Source of the DNA: Cladopsammia gracilis | Lineage: Eukaryota; Cnidaria; Anthozoa; Scleractinia; Dendrophylliidae | Assembly (NCBI GenBank): GCA_022457155.1 | Contig: JAJGOT010000356.1 | Span: 372,001 to 436,000 of the forward strand | DNA length: 64,000 bases | Reading direction: 5' to 3' | Shown: in pieces, positions 21,141-33,062 of the stretch | Position numbering within the stretch: the first letter of the stretch is position 1 | Layout: every line of letters starts with the position of its first letter | The notes under the pieces: generated by a model | Told to the model about the DNA's origin: nothing | Seen by the model: only the letters and a program-made list of their open reading frames with translations | The model's database searches: none | Translations under genes and position numbers: made by a program

Positions 21141-21540
21141 GACTTGAGGCAGCGTTACTATGACGTTATGTAGTCAGCGAATAACCTAGGACCCAAAGAA
21201 ATGTTTGTGTAGTCGTCACGACGTTTCCTATTAACCAATTCAAGATGGCGACCTTTGCATTTTGATTTATTCCGAGTAGTGTAAGACTTGAGGCAACAGT
21301 GCTGTTTGACACTATGTAGTCAGCGGTTACCCACCCTCCACCCAAGGACTTGAACGAGTGTTTGTGTAGTCGTCACGACGTTTCCTATTAACCAATTCAA
21401 GATGGCGGCATTTGCATTTTGATTATTCCGAGTTGTGTAAGACTTGAGGCAACAGTGCTGTTTGACACTATGTAGTCAGCGGTTACCCCACCCTCCACCC
21501 AAGGACTTGATCGAGTGTTTGTGAAATCGTCACGAAGTTT
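21141..21540. repeat. ~150-bp tandem repeat, about 3 copies
   Basis: Units begin GACTTGAGGCA near 21141, 21285 and 21441, and each carries 'GTAGTCGTCACGACGTTTCC' and 'CAATTCAAGATGGCG'. No coding. Confidence 0.8.
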
Positions 21541-21549
21541 TCCTAATAT

Positions 21550-22660
21550 ATATAGATAGGCTGAGCCTAACAGCGTAGCACTTTGAACAAGCTTATAAAC
21601 TAAGGTGAAACTTAACTAAGGGGAAAGGTCGGAAGCACAAGAATTAACAACCGGGCTATTTTTCAATTTTAGCAATTCTCAAAAACAGTAAGGTTATTAC
21701 CCGACCGTCTGCACAGTACATTCAGACCGTACAAAAGTTCGCAAAAAGAACTTTTTCTCTGTCTAGGATAACTATTACGACTATTTCCCGAATAAAATAC
21801 AGTTGTTGCTTGTCAAAAAATGCCCGAGAAACTGATTTGGAAATCAAAAAATGCAAAAATACACAAACATATTTGCATAAGGCGACGCGAGTATAAAATC
21901 TGAGTCTTGTTTTGTTTACATAAAATCGCTTTTCAATGTATGTAATGAATGAACAAACACAAAAATGGACAACACAATCTTCTTTCGAAAAATTTTATTG
22001 AAATATCCATTAGTTTATGTTTAAAAGCAAAACGCGTACATTTATAGCGCATCGAGGCCGAGCCGTGTCTTCGATGAAATTCAGGAAATTAATACAACGG
22101 AATTAAGCTACACGTTTATAAACAATTCTCCAAAACTAACGAGAACACAAATAAAAGGTCAATCACAGATTGATATCAAGATAAATTCCCATCGAAAAAT
22201 GTAATTTGTTTTACCTTTAAGTCCCTCGCTTGCTTGAAAATTCTTTAAATCTCCGCGTTGGTTCTGATATCCGTAATAAAAACAAACATCTCCCGCATTG
22301 ATATAAACGTATGAAGGTCCTCGAAGCAAGATTTTATCCCTTAAAGCTCTTCTTTTTCCACTAAAGCGGCTTCTGTGTATCCCTTATTTAGTATCCCTGT
22401 CTTGAGTAGCAAACCGCGAAAAAATGCAGGGAAATAACGACTTTACTGCTCCACTAAACACTGCGAAAGATCCAACTTTTAAAGTGTTTACCGAGCTGAC
22501 GACTGTGTAGCCGCGCGTGTGGCGTACGGACACACATGTCACGGAGGCGCGCCCGCGAAACATTCCGCTAGCCATGACCATGAAAAATGACGGGCATAGG
22601 TTCTATGAGTATTGGGCTTCGCAGCCGGGCCTTTGGCCCGGCAAGTGCTCCGCTATTAAT
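21550..22660 (+). repeat. Dispersed repeat, copy 1 (unclassified transposon)
   Basis: The segment from 'TAGGCTGAGCCTAACAGCGT' to 'GGTTCTATGAGTATTGGGCT' is repeated in direct orientation at about 62205-63520 with roughly 85-90% similarity by eye and small indels. No transposase frame was found, so it is probably a non-autonomous element. Confidence 0.65.
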
Positions 22661-25341
22661 CAATTCAAGATGGCGACTATGTCGTCATGTAGTCATCGGT
22701 TACACACCACTACAAGCTTTACTTTATTCAAGATGGCGTTCATTTGTATATTATCAGGACTACAGCAAACGTTCGATTATAATCAATCCCCACTCACTTT
22801 GAAACGCAAAATTCCGTCCAATAATAAGCCCTTCCCAGTAAGTCATTAAAAAATAATATACGCCCAAGGATCATAATCGAAAGTTTACCGTAGTTTCATA
22901 AGAAAACCAATAGTTTGTTTATAATACGGGAGACGAAATGAACAACAGCTAAAATATAAGGTTTATCAGATTTCTTTTCTTATTTCATTTTTATTCAAAC
23001 ACCCAACTTAAAGTTTGGTTCGTCTTGACCGAAACCATAGACCTCCGTTTTGTATAGCAGGTTTTTTACCCGTGGTTTGAAAGCGAATTAAGTTCGCGAT
23101 CAATGGTTTATTAACATGAAAGCACCTAATTTCTTCAAATTTGCCTCGTACGTTAAACTCGTGTCTCGGAAAACATTTATCCTTGGGACAAAGTGACAAT
23201 GCACTAGTTCACTCATAGATTGTCCTATTTTAAACGAATACACTTGTGAGGGTCAAAGATATTTCAGGTTGAATACACGCTTTAACGAGGGCTTCTGCGA
23301 CTTGAAGATCCTGGACGAGACGGCAATTTCTTTTCTCGGTGAAATACCTGAAAGGAACCTTGGCGGCAGCGGCAAGAATGACACCGTTGAACTAAATTAA
23401 AGAAATCTCTGTGAACAAAAATACTCTAAAACTAAACATACGCATAAGAATCACAGTTGGAAGTTCTAACATTTACACGGACACATTCGTCTTACCTGGA
23501 TCAGTATAAGTTTTTTTAGAGAGAACTCCGTCGGCTGACATACAGCTCTTTCCCGTACAAACTGTAGAAATAATCAAAGGGCTCTTAAAGCCATCTCGTT
23601 AATGCGACAGAACGTAAGGTAATAAAAAAAACAAGAAGAATTGGAAAAGTTGGGTGCCTTTGATAGGTAAATATAGTCAAGATGTGATAGGTAATATGTG
23701 TAAAGTTGCTAAATGGTCTATTGAAGTTGATGTTAATTTTTAGCGGGTAAAGTAGCAACACTTCTGAATGGACACGAATGGGTTTGACCTGTATGTCTTC
23801 GCGCGTGTTTTGTTTCTGACAGTTGCGTCATATATATAATATAACTTGTTTACGAATTATCTGTTTCGTTTTTATACGAGGTATAGCATACAGATGTAGT
23901 ATACAATGGCTTTGTGGCTACATCGGGTGGGGTAAGACGAGGCGACTTGCTGCCTGTATTTATTCAGTATAGCAGAAGGACAAAATGCGAGTCGCACCAG
24001 TCAACTGGATATGGGTATTGGCAGGATAGAGAACATTGAGAAAAAGATTGAAAATACCTGTAGGTCTAATCATGGAGTTAGACATTGCAGTCATAGAGGA
24101 CTTAAGGGCTCTTTTAGAAGCCACCAAATCAATAAAAGTCATGAGCAATGACTTGTATGGCATTACAATGGCAATTTTCTTATCAATCGAAATCTGGGAA
24201 AGATGAACGAAGGTTAAAAAAATTTACTATCTTTATTTATTGATATTTAAACAGAACTAAAACATATTGCAACGATTTTCATTTAGGATTAAAATTGATT
24301 TACTGGCAATGTTTTAAAACAGCCAATTCATATATGCATTGTATATGTGGATGTATGAGACAAAACAAGAACTTTGTGCATGTGAATAAGTTCACTAAAA
24401 AGAGGGTGGCGAAGGGTCTATGCATGACGCCTGATCAGGGAAAAAATCAGTGCGTGAAACTTGAAAGTTAGTAAAATGGAAACGTGATTCGTAAATTTAG
24501 TAACTAATATCCTTGTAAGGAACCAGACTAAGGAATTTAACGAATATGTGACGCGTGAAATTCATAAAAAAAGTGCGTGAAACGGGATCGTGACCCCCCT
24601 CCCATTGTAATCTCTAAAAAGAGGAATGTTTTCTCTAAAGACTTCATTATATTTTTAAGGTAGACTATTGTAAAAAAGGCAAATGAAAATCTTTTACTTG
24701 TCGCTTTTTCCGTTGACTCAACAAATGTGTACCTTCAGGCAGAATGGTGTCTCTTGTAGGAATAGAGCTGGTGATTAGGTTTCGTTTCCTTTTATAGCCA
24801 ATTGAAATGCGAAGCTGTTTTCAAAACATCTCGGCTTAAAGAGGCCTTCCAAGAGGTAAAAGCGACAAGCGACATGGCCCCGAAAACTGCCGACACGAGA
24901 CGTTCCACTGACGTTCTGAACAGAACAGCGACAAGCGACTCGATTCCGCTTCAAAGATACGACTAATTACGACAGCGACACAAAAAAAACTCTGAAAATA
25001 GACAGCAACTTCAGAAAGTTGTGCAATTTACCAATAAAAGTTAAACATTATTGACCATATCGTCCATATCAACACAGGACGGTCTGTTTTAATGATCTAT
25101 TTCTTATTGAAACTTCTACCAACCTCGTTCCCAAGGCCCATCTCTTCCTAGGCTGCGGACAGGCTTCTAATAAAAAAGCGCCGGAAAATAGCGCCCCACC
25201 GAACCAGGAGCCTGTTCGCAGGCTATTCTCTTCCTCTCTGCAGTTAGAGTAGACCCTAGACTCCTGGTATACATACTCGGCGACCTTTGATTTTTGGCAC
25301 TCATTTATTTCAAAGTCATTCTTTGTGTTCTGAATTCTGGT
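22661..25341. other. Intergenic DNA, no gene seen
   Basis: No open frame with recognisable domains, no tRNA and no strong repeat. A short stretch at 22660-22750 repeats 'TCAAGATGGCG' found elsewhere. Confidence 0.4.
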
Positions 25342-26201
25342 GATCTGTACAGCTCCGCAAATGATCCCGGACCGCAAATGATCCCCAAATTGGACCGCAA
25401 ATGATCCCGGACCGCAAATGATCCCCATAGAGGACCGCAAATGATCCCGCTCATAAATAATAATGGAATGGTGTGGATTTTTTTTTACTAGAGCTGTGCA
25501 TATACATCTAGTTTATGCCTAAGCCTGGATTTAATAAATAGAGGAATGGTGTGGATAATGGAATGGAGTTGATAGGGGAATGACGTGGTAGTTGAGCTTT
25601 TGTCACAAGTATTTCTAAAACCATATTTTGACCTCACAAATCAGGGTTTACATTTTTTTATCTAGGCTAAAGAATTTCGTTACGACACTATTGGATTCAC
25701 TCTCAATCAACAAAAACGTAATTCGTTTTATTTGAAATCATAAAATTGTGAGCAGATTCTATTGATGCCCACGCAACATACGTCGCATATCCTCACTTAT
25801 AAACTGGACATTCATTTAGTCAAACCATACATTTGGTATTTCAAAGGAAAAAACATTACCAGGAACATAACACAATGTTACAGGCTAATTAGTTTTCTTC
25901 CAGGTCTGCTCGTCCCCTTTATGTTCACCTACTAGGCTCAAAAAAAGGTTTATGCATTAAGCAAACATCACAAAAAAAACAGTCATTGGAATAGACCTGC
26001 AATGCTCCACCACTGTCAAAGACGCCTTGGGTGTAACATTGAAACATTTTCCACAGTTACTGGACAAATCTCCTCCGTATAAACTTTTCCCTCGCCGTAC
26101 TTGTTTTTTAACTGTTCGGTCGCACACTGGAACGTCGCGGACTCTTAGAAGCGGAAAGGTCTATTGGTTCCAGACTGTGATAATGTAGCTCAGCTTCATG
26201 G

Positions 26202-26614
26202 CTAAGTAACGCCATACCTCCGTTGTTTATCGTCATCTTCATACCCAGCTGAATGAATGACTTTTAATCCTGCCTCTCCTAAACTTGAGACTATCGCCAC
26301 CGGGATATTTAACATGTTGATCAGTCCCAACAATGCAATCCAGTCCCCCACTATCCATCCTTTGCCATTCTTCGTAGATAGGTCTTCCATGCGCCATGAT
26401 TGACAAAATCTCTGAAATGAGCTCCGTCTGGTGTGGTTGGCTTTATTCTGAGATAATTAACCAGGCTAGAACGTAATTCTGAGACGCTCTGGCATACCAT
26501 CCCCAGGCAAATTATTTGGTCATTCATCGCATGGAATAAACAATTGCCATCTTTTGGCGTTGGAGGGCTGGTGATAAGTAAGTCCCGCGTTACTGACCTA
26601 TTTATAACAGACAC
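26202..26614 (-). pseudogene. OTU-like cysteine protease remnant
   Basis: The frame from ~26614 contains PKDGNCLFHAMNDQI, with the D-G-N-C catalytic signature of OTU deubiquitinases, followed by an ELRSSLVNYL helix and a typical FRDFVNHGAW segment. Near 26350 the frame shifts to one with DWIALLGLINMLNIPVAIVS, the central helix-strand of the OTU fold. The C-terminal catalytic His (HYD-like) is not present. It lies inside the 25342-27108 transposon. Probably non-functional. Confidence 0.6.
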
Positions 26615-26765
26615 TGAGCACTTTAACTTTTTAGACGACCTAACGCGTGTTTTATTAATTCATATTCTTAGATTAAATAGTTACTCTTTTTAAAAATATG
26701 TATAAGTCTGTATATATATGATATTATAATTTTTATTTTTTTTTAATTTTAAGGTGCATTTCCAA

Positions 26766-26897
26766 TGTCGCGTAATTTTTACGAGCGTGAATAAAAATAA
26801 GAGATGATGTATGAACAACGTTACTCGCGTAAACTTTTGCACAAGCTGTTCATACATCATTTCTTATTATATTTACGCACGTAAAAAATACGCGACA
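26766..26897. mobile_element. Palindromic MITE inside the OTU element
   Basis: TGTCGCGTAATTTTTACG at 26766 is inverted near 26897, with ~50-bp arms and a ~30-bp loop. No frame. Confidence 0.7.
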
Positions 26898-27639
26898 GTA
26901 GAAATCCAGGCTTAGGCATAAACTAGATGTATATGCACAGCTCTAGTAAAAAAATACACACCATTTCATTATTATTTATGAGCGGGATCATTTGCGGTCC
27001 TCTATGGGGATCATTTGCGGTCCGGGATCATTTGCGGTCCAATTTGGGGATCATTTGCGGTCCGGGATCATTTGCGGTGCCGGGATCAATTGCAGAGTTG
27101 TATAGATCTCTGGTGATCTTATATCGTCTAATAACAGTCAATAAGTAACTCTTCCCGCATGGTAAAACACAAGGAGGAAAACAGGAAACGAAAAAAGTAA
27201 AAAAAAAAGCAGAAGTCGACACAAATCACACAAGGCTCATAAGACTCAAAAGCCTCGGAAGGATGCAAAAGGTAAGTGAATTCTTTTTATGGTATTTTAT
27301 GACTTTTTGGGAAGGAATATGATGAAGGTAACCTTGAAGATTTATACATCAGTGGTCGTTGGCCACCCATGATTGTAAGTTCAGAAAATTACTCTGAAAT
27401 CACATGCACTGAAGACCTCGAAAATACAGTTGAACTCCTGACATCTCGCACTCTCATTAGACTCGTATAGTATATGACATAAAAGAAAATCGAAGGTCAC
27501 CGAAAGGAAATGGATTTGAGTTCGAGATTACGGGGAGTTTGAGAGATTCAACTAGTCTCAACTATGAAACTGTAGGTGCAAATTGCGGATCATCGCCATA
27601 CAGAATTAATTCTCTGAGGACTGTCAGAAATGTCAAGCA

Positions 27640-27825
27640 GAACCGGTTCAAAAACAACCATATCCTCAATGCCCTAATATAGCTTCTATAAAGAAGGGAC
27701 AAGAACCCCCCCCCCCCCCGGACAAAAGTCCACAAAATTTTGTTAACAACTTTTGTCCCTTTTTCGTACTCGACTCCGAAATCTCGCTTAATGCGCATGC
27801 GCATTAACGAGATAAAAAGCATATT
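27640..27825 (+). repeat. Inverted repeat arm, left (partner at 33518)
   Basis: AACCGGTTCAAAAACAACCA through GCGCATTAACGAGATAAAAA matches the reverse complement of 33518-33691, including a C-homopolymer, 'GGACAAAAGTCCACAAAA' and a GCGCATGCGC core. The pair could be the ends of one ~6-kb element or two copies of a MITE. Confidence 0.65.
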
Positions 27826-27869
27826 TTAATCATCAAGAACTTTGATTATTTAAAAAGAAAAACTTGAAG

Positions 27870-28480
27870 CGCATCGCAATTACCGCTACCGAAACAATTA
27901 GCGCTTTGAAAAACGTTCACACCGCCGAAAAAGGAATTCAAATGCGTTGACTTCTAATCCGCGCACAAAATTTTGTTTCGTACAAAGCTGATCGGTTAGA
28001 AGAAAAATATTTTCCAAAGAGAACTAATCTTCAAACGCGCTTGCTTTCAAACGAGCGCATTTTTTTTTTACAAACTTTGAGTGATTTGAAACGCATCACA
28101 ATTACCGCTACCGAAACAATTAGCGCTTTGAAAAATGTTCACCGTCGAAAAAGGAATTCAAATGCGTTGACTTCTAAACCGCGCACAAAATTTTGTTTCG
28201 TATAAAGTTGATCGGTTTCGCGAAAAACATTTTCCAAAGAGAACTACTCTTCAAACGGGCTTGCTTTCAAACGAACGCATTTTTTTTACAAACTTTGAGT
28301 GAATAAAACGCATCACAACTATAACTACCGAAACGTTTACCGCCGCTTTTACCGCCTAGAACGAAAAAACGTTTGCCCCCGAGAAATCAAATTTCTGCAC
28401 ACAGGTTTTCGTACAAACTAACTCGATTTAAAGAAAAACGTTTACTAGCGAGAACAAAACTACAAACAAGATTGCTTTGA
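27870..28480. repeat. ~220-bp tandem repeat, 2-3 copies
   Basis: Units starting near 27870, 28092 and 28308 share 'CAATTACCGCTACCGAAAC', 'GGAATTCAAATGCGTTGACT' and 'GCGCACAAAATTTTGTTTCG'. The third is diverged. No coding. Confidence 0.75.
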
Positions 28481-28499
28481 AAAAGAAAAAAAACTTTGC

Positions 28500-29090
28500 T
28501 AGCGAGGAGTAAGCTTCAATTGAGATTGCTTAGAAACATACGTGCGTCATTTCATTCAAAATTGCGGCTTTAAAAACTGAAGAAATCTTACCTGTCTTCG
28601 CAACGATTCTTCTCTCTGTTCTCACTGCTTGAACGACGTCCTTTACTCTTCGAATGCTTGTAATAATGAATTGAAGTCAGGCAAAGCGACGCTACAGTTA
28701 TTATCGATGAAAAAAGAACGGTGAATGGTTCTTTTGAAAGTCAACCACGAGTGTACGCTATCAGAAGACGTGTAGAGATTGGTCTGTTCCATCTAAGACA
28801 CGAGGAGACGCTACATTCCAAATGATCTTTATTGGTTATTGCGAACGTAAGCACGAGGGACGCTAAAGTCCATCTTAATTCTTGAATGAGTTTTCAAAGC
28901 CATCCGTATATAGACGTTAATATCCGAACAAAGAGAAGTGAGCTGATTGGTTCGTCCCAAATACAATAAAAAAAACAGCAATAAAGCAAACGAAGTTGCA
29001 ACGGTAAGAAAGAACGGCAAAAGCGGGAAAAAATCACTTGTCCTTGACAACTCGCTCGCTTGACAGCAATCTCTCTGCTTACTGTAACTC
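28500..29090. other. Noncoding stretch, nothing supported
   Basis: Short frames only; none shows domain character. The antisense ORFs here are compositional. Confidence 0.4.
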
Positions 29091-29099
29091 TCGAACAAC

Positions 29100-29481
29100 A
29101 TGGCCCAATCTGGATCTTCACAATGGTCTGTAGAAGAACGAGGAGAAGATGGAAGAAGATGTGTAATTTGTCTCAACGAAGAAAGCGATGGTTGGGTTAC
29201 GTCTTGTTGTGGCTAGCCGATCCACAGAAGGTAACTTTGTTTTCTCATGGTTTCCCCACTCCAGTGATTTCCAATTCGATCTGGATAACGAGGGCCCGTT
29301 TGAAAACCAGCTAAGTCTGAAGTAACTTTCCTGTCTAAATATCGTGTTTTCTTTTTTAAAATGCCTAGAACGTTGGCTTGAAACGCCAGGAGCAACGGAA
29401 ACCTGCCCCATGTGTAGGACGCCAATGCCAGAGGTGAGAGTGCTCTTGGAAAACGATAGAGGTTTTAAAGAGCATGTTTGA
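29100..29481 (+). pseudogene. RING-finger gene remnant, two exons
   Basis: ATG 29100 opens a frame with RCVICLNEESDGWVTSCCG, the first half of a RING finger, then TAG at 29214-29216 followed in the same frame by PIHR up to a GTAACT donor-like site (~29230). After ~130 bp a second block encodes CLERWLETPG and CPMCRTPMPEV, the second half of the RING, ending at TGA 29479-29481. The stop replaces the zinc-ligand His expected in C-G-H, and no AG acceptor directly precedes the second block. I infer a decayed ubiquitin-ligase-like gene. Confidence 0.5.
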
Positions 29482-29528
29482 TGTAATAGATCAACAACGA
29501 GTGCGATCGGTGCGAACGAGTGCGATCG

Positions 29529-29610
29529 GGCCATCCAAACACCGAGAAGCAATGAAAGCACGAGGCCACTTCGGCCGAGTGCTTTTATTGTTTCAAGGTG
29601 TTTGGATGCC
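29529..29610. repeat. Hairpin-forming palindrome
   Basis: CATCCAAACACC and its inverse GGTGTTTGGATG enclose paired AGCAATGAAAGCAC / GTGCTTTTATTGTT segments around a GGCC...GGCC tip. It looks like a MITE or hairpin RNA. Confidence 0.6.
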
Positions 29611-29690
29611 CCGATCAAACCCGAAGCACGAGTTTTTGATATGGCTTCTCAAATGAAACAATACAGAATTATTCAGTGTTAGTTTTTTTT

Positions 29691-29748
29691 GGCGTGAGTA
29701 TCCCCGCCTGTCACGCGGGAGACCGGGGTTCGATTCCCCGCCGGGGAG
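29691..29748 (+). pseudogene. tRNA-Asp (GTC) partial gene
   Basis: The sequence GTGAGTATCCCCGCCTGTCA followed by CGCGGGAGACC and a perfect T arm (CGGGG TTCGATT CCCCG) gives anticodon stem CCCGC/GCGGG with GTC in the loop, as in nuclear tRNA-Asp. The 5' acceptor strand and most of the D arm are replaced by T-rich sequence. It is therefore a 5'-truncated tRNA or a tRNA-derived SINE head. Confidence 0.65.
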
Positions 29749-29819
29749 AAAGGCTGTTTTTCGTTTTTTTCATCATCATGATAATTCTTAGACGAAAAGG
29801 ACATTAACTTGGGACATGT

Positions 29820-31507
29820 TTACTGTGCTGCTACTGTTACCGGGGCCACTTAAACTTAACTAACCAATCGGATTACGGGAAACGAACAATACATTCCAAC
29901 TAAAAATCGTTTGAGCCAATCAACAGCGCGGAGAAAACAATGACCCGAAGCGTAAATGTGACCTCTCACGCGAAAACGATACTAACGGCTATCCATTCGA
30001 GGTTGGTGAACGGATGAAAAGCGGATGGCCGAGCCGTTTAAAACAGTTAATACCATTAACGGACGAGGAAAAATTTTGAACGGATCAGGTTGAACGGCAG
30101 AAGAAAAATTTCGAATGAACGGCAGAAGAAAAATTTCGAACGGCAGGCTGTAAACCGGCGGCTAAAACGGATATCGAAAAATTTTGAGCGAACAATCAAA
30201 GACGCGAAGGAACAATTAAAATCAAAACCCGAGTCTTTTTCGGCCTTAAAATCAAAACTCTTCAAGTAAATTGCACGCTTAATGTTTACATTTACGAGCA
30301 CTGTATGTACTAACCGAAGCGTAACTCTGCGCTTTGTTAAAATTTGCATACGAGACAGTGTTGGTAACGCAACACACTTTTTGACTGTCCGCTTCTAAGA
30401 ATTCTCTGTTTTCTTTGTAGTTTTGCAGGACAAAAATAAAACTAAGCTTTTCCAAACTCCCAGCTTTCATTTCCAAGTATCGTTTCGGCAATAGAATGAC
30501 TACTGTGAATAGCGCGATGTTTATATCCAAAAGGTTTCAAATTTACTTTTGACCTATGCAAATTGCGTGGAGAGCGAATGAAACAAAAATAAATCAACTG
30601 TTAAGTCACCGGCCAAAAGACTAGAGCTCTTTCGATAGCCATTGAAATAGCTGGAAATCTTTTTAATCGCTTGTGAACGGATAAGCGTAGCCGTTCGTTT
30701 TTGTCTAAACGGATACTAACATAGCCGTTCGAACGACTGAATATTTTTTTCCGAACGGATAGCCCTAGCCTTTCGGACGGCTGAAGGTTTCTTTTGAACG
30801 GCTAGCAGCAGCCGTTTGCACGGCTGAAGATTTTTTTATGAACGGCTAGCCAACGGCTATGTAGAATGGATAATAATTATTGGAAGTTAACGTGAAAATA
30901 CACTAAACCTTGTGGACCATTCTAGGCGAAACTCGTCAAGTTCACTCTGAGTTTGCGGCGCGACTGCCCAACGACGACTGCTTTTCGCATTGTTTACTAT
31001 TTTCTTCTCTCTGGCTTCGAATATGCAAACCCTTTCAACCCTAGCACAGCCATTAAAGGCAGCAGGAAGAAACCTTCTCGAACACAGCTGGTATTCATCC
31101 ATAGATTTCCATCGCGTAGTCTTTTGAAAAGTTATCTTTAGCTCAGACGATTTTAGTTGGAATGTATTGATTGGTTAGTTTAGTTCAAGTGGCCCCGGTA
31201 AGGGATGGACCATTAGAACAGTGATGGGGGGGGGGGGGGGGGGAACTTTAGGAGAGGCAAGAATTTTTTTTTTTGTCCACCTAAGGTGGAAATCTTTTTT
31301 TTTTTTCACTCGATGGCTGGAATTTATTTTTTTTAATAGTTTATTTTTTAATTGTCCTTGGGCAGATTTTTTTTTTGCGATAATGCGTGGGAATATATTT
31401 TTTTTCTTAATAATTTACTGGGAAATTTTTTTTTTTTTTTGCTTTTGCCCCCCCCCCCCCCCCATCACTTTTCTAATGGTCCATCCCTAACAGTAGCAGC
31501 ACAGTAA
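29820..31507. mobile_element. DNA transposon with ~90-bp TIRs, interrupted by a MITE
   Basis: The left end TTACTGTGCTGCTACTGTTA then CCGGGGCCACTT ... continues ~90 bp. The right end matches in inverse but is split at 31202-31487 by another element. The interior has repeated 'GAACGGCAGAAGAAAAATTT' and 'GAACGGCTAGC' motifs and no convincing transposase. Non-autonomous. Confidence 0.65.
31202..31487. mobile_element. Harbinger-type MITE nested in another TIR
   Basis: Termini GGGATGGACCATTAGAA and TTCTAATGGTCCATCCC are flanked by TAA on each side (31199-31201 and 31488-31490), the 3-bp TWA duplication of PIF/Harbinger elements. Removing the insert restores CCGGTAACAG, the continuous TIR of the host transposon. 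The inside is G-, T- and C-homopolymer-rich. Confidence 0.75.
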
Positions 31508-32453
31508 GGGATTGCGTCATTTCTTGCGTAAAATTCCGGCAGCTCTGTTAGACATTTTTTCACTACTCTTCTTTAATTTAGTATGAATTTGTTTCGGAAC
31601 GACTGACTTTGTCGAATTAATTTAGATGCAATTGATGTTCGATAATAAAGTAATGAGTTTCTCTGTTACTTCATTGCGACTCGATAATTGAATATGTTTT
31701 TCGCTTCCGACTCAGTATAGTTGAACAAATAAACCCGCTTAAAAAATGAAAATCGCCAGTTGATTGAGGTGGAAACTACTTTATTTGCTAAAAGATTTAA
31801 AAATTACATTGAAATCAGACAGGATAAATCAACATTAGGTAAGAAAGTTACGACTTTTGCGTGCTGTTAGCTGGAAATAAAAACACTTTTCCCCAGAATC
31901 TTAAGAGAAGCAGATTTTGATTGACAGCTGTGCTTTTTAGAGATCAATTAAAGTTAAAACGGAGCTAAGAAAGAACAAACTTTTTTCCAGTTCTTAGCTC
32001 AAAAAGACACCACTAGTAGACCTTCACAACACTCATTTGACTCGCACAGAACGCTTTGAATAGTCAGTCGGAACCGAGAAATTAAATCAATAGCGAAGAA
32101 TATTTAGCACTGACCTCCCGTAAGCGCACATCAGACTACGTAGTATTTAGCCTGTTTCAGGCGGTAAGATTATGGGACCGAGGAGCAACTAAAAACCTGC
32201 GCGTGAACGAGCGGGTAAAACAAGGGAAGACTATCCCCCTCCGTCATCACTCTCCATATTTTTCCTTCGTGCGGCGCCTATCCTTCACTCCCCACCATCT
32301 GAACGCCTGGTATAGACTAAATAGTATTTTGTTTTGGTTGAGGTAAAGAACAAGATTGATAAAGATAGCCAACAACCATCCAAACCACAACAGGTTATAC
32401 CGCCAGCTAATCAGCTAATTAAAGAGGGTATGTTAGTGGTATCTCTCAGCAAT
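31508..32453. other. Intergenic DNA, no gene seen
   Basis: Short frames only, nothing recognisable. Confidence 0.4.
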
Positions 32454-32534
32454 GGCCTGTTGGTTTAATGGCATGATTCTCGCTTAAGGTGCGAGAGGTC
32501 CCGGGTTGTCCCGGGTTCGACTCCCGGACAGGCC
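32454..32534 (+). tRNA. tRNA-Pro-like gene with AAG anticodon, atypical
   Basis: A perfect 7-bp acceptor GGCCTGT/ACAGGCC and anticodon stem CTCGC/GCGAG with loop TTAAGGT, so the anticodon reads AAG (Leu). The body resembles nuclear tRNA-Pro (AGG), which differs by one base (TTAGGGT). The T arm contains a 10-nt tandem duplication (TCCCGGGTTG TCCCGGGTTC), making the gene 81 nt. B-box GGTTCGACTCC is present. It may be a pseudogene despite the good stems. Confidence 0.55.
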
Positions 32535-32879
32535 CTTCAAAAGCTTTTTAAATCCTTTTATTAATTTCAGTGATTGACTGCAGGGTATCATCGCACTAAA
32601 CTCTTTCAACATTCACCACTTTTTTTGTTTTGTATTCACATGCGAATAGACTTTAAAATTTGTTTCGAAGCGACTGAACCTGATCGTGCAAGGTGACATG
32701 ACTGACTGACATAGGTTTATTGGATTTCAACACTGTTACATGAATTATTCAATCAATGCTCCGCTCTATACCCTAACTGTCAAATCAAAGTTCGGCGGAA
32801 CAGTGTTTTCTTGTAATAAAGGCGACAAAATTACATATATTTAAAAATCACATCTGTACGGGTACATAATCCTAATATC

Positions 32880-33062
32880 GTGGTTTTCCGTCATAACAGA
32901 ACTGTCTGTACAGGCTAGGTAACAAACCCTAATGGGGTGGCATCCGTCATAACAAGGTTATCTGTGCAGGTAGATAACCCTAATGTGGTGGCATCCGTCA
33001 CAACAGAACTGTCTGTACAGGTAGATAATCCTAATGGGGTGGTATCCGTCATAACGGGGTTG
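32880..33062. repeat. ~50-56-bp tandem repeat, 4 copies
   Basis: 'CCGTCATAACA' recurs at 32888, 32944, 32994 and 33046, with 'GTCTGTACAGG' and 'CCTAATGGGGTGG' between. No coding. Confidence 0.8.

Larger units (their letters stand above)
25342..27108. mobile_element. Transposon with satellite-bearing TIRs and OTU-like gene
   Basis: Terminal inverted repeats of ~180 bp start GATCTGTACAGCTCCGCAAA at 25342 and end at 27108. Each arm contains ~5 copies of a 16-bp unit GACCGCAAATGATCCC, then 'AATGGAATGGTGTGGA' and a conserved stretch ending ATGCCTAAGCCTGGA. The flanks show TCTGGT on both sides (25336-25341 and 27109-27114), a likely 6-bp target duplication. The only coding trace is an OTU-type protease remnant. 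Superfamily not determined. Confidence 0.7.

Noticed and set aside
21141..21540. CRISPR-like array
   Set aside because: The units are ~150 bp contiguous tandem copies without spacer organisation, in a eukaryotic context.
31221..31490. Phe/Pro-rich frame
   Set aside because: Translation of T and C homopolymers inside a MITE.
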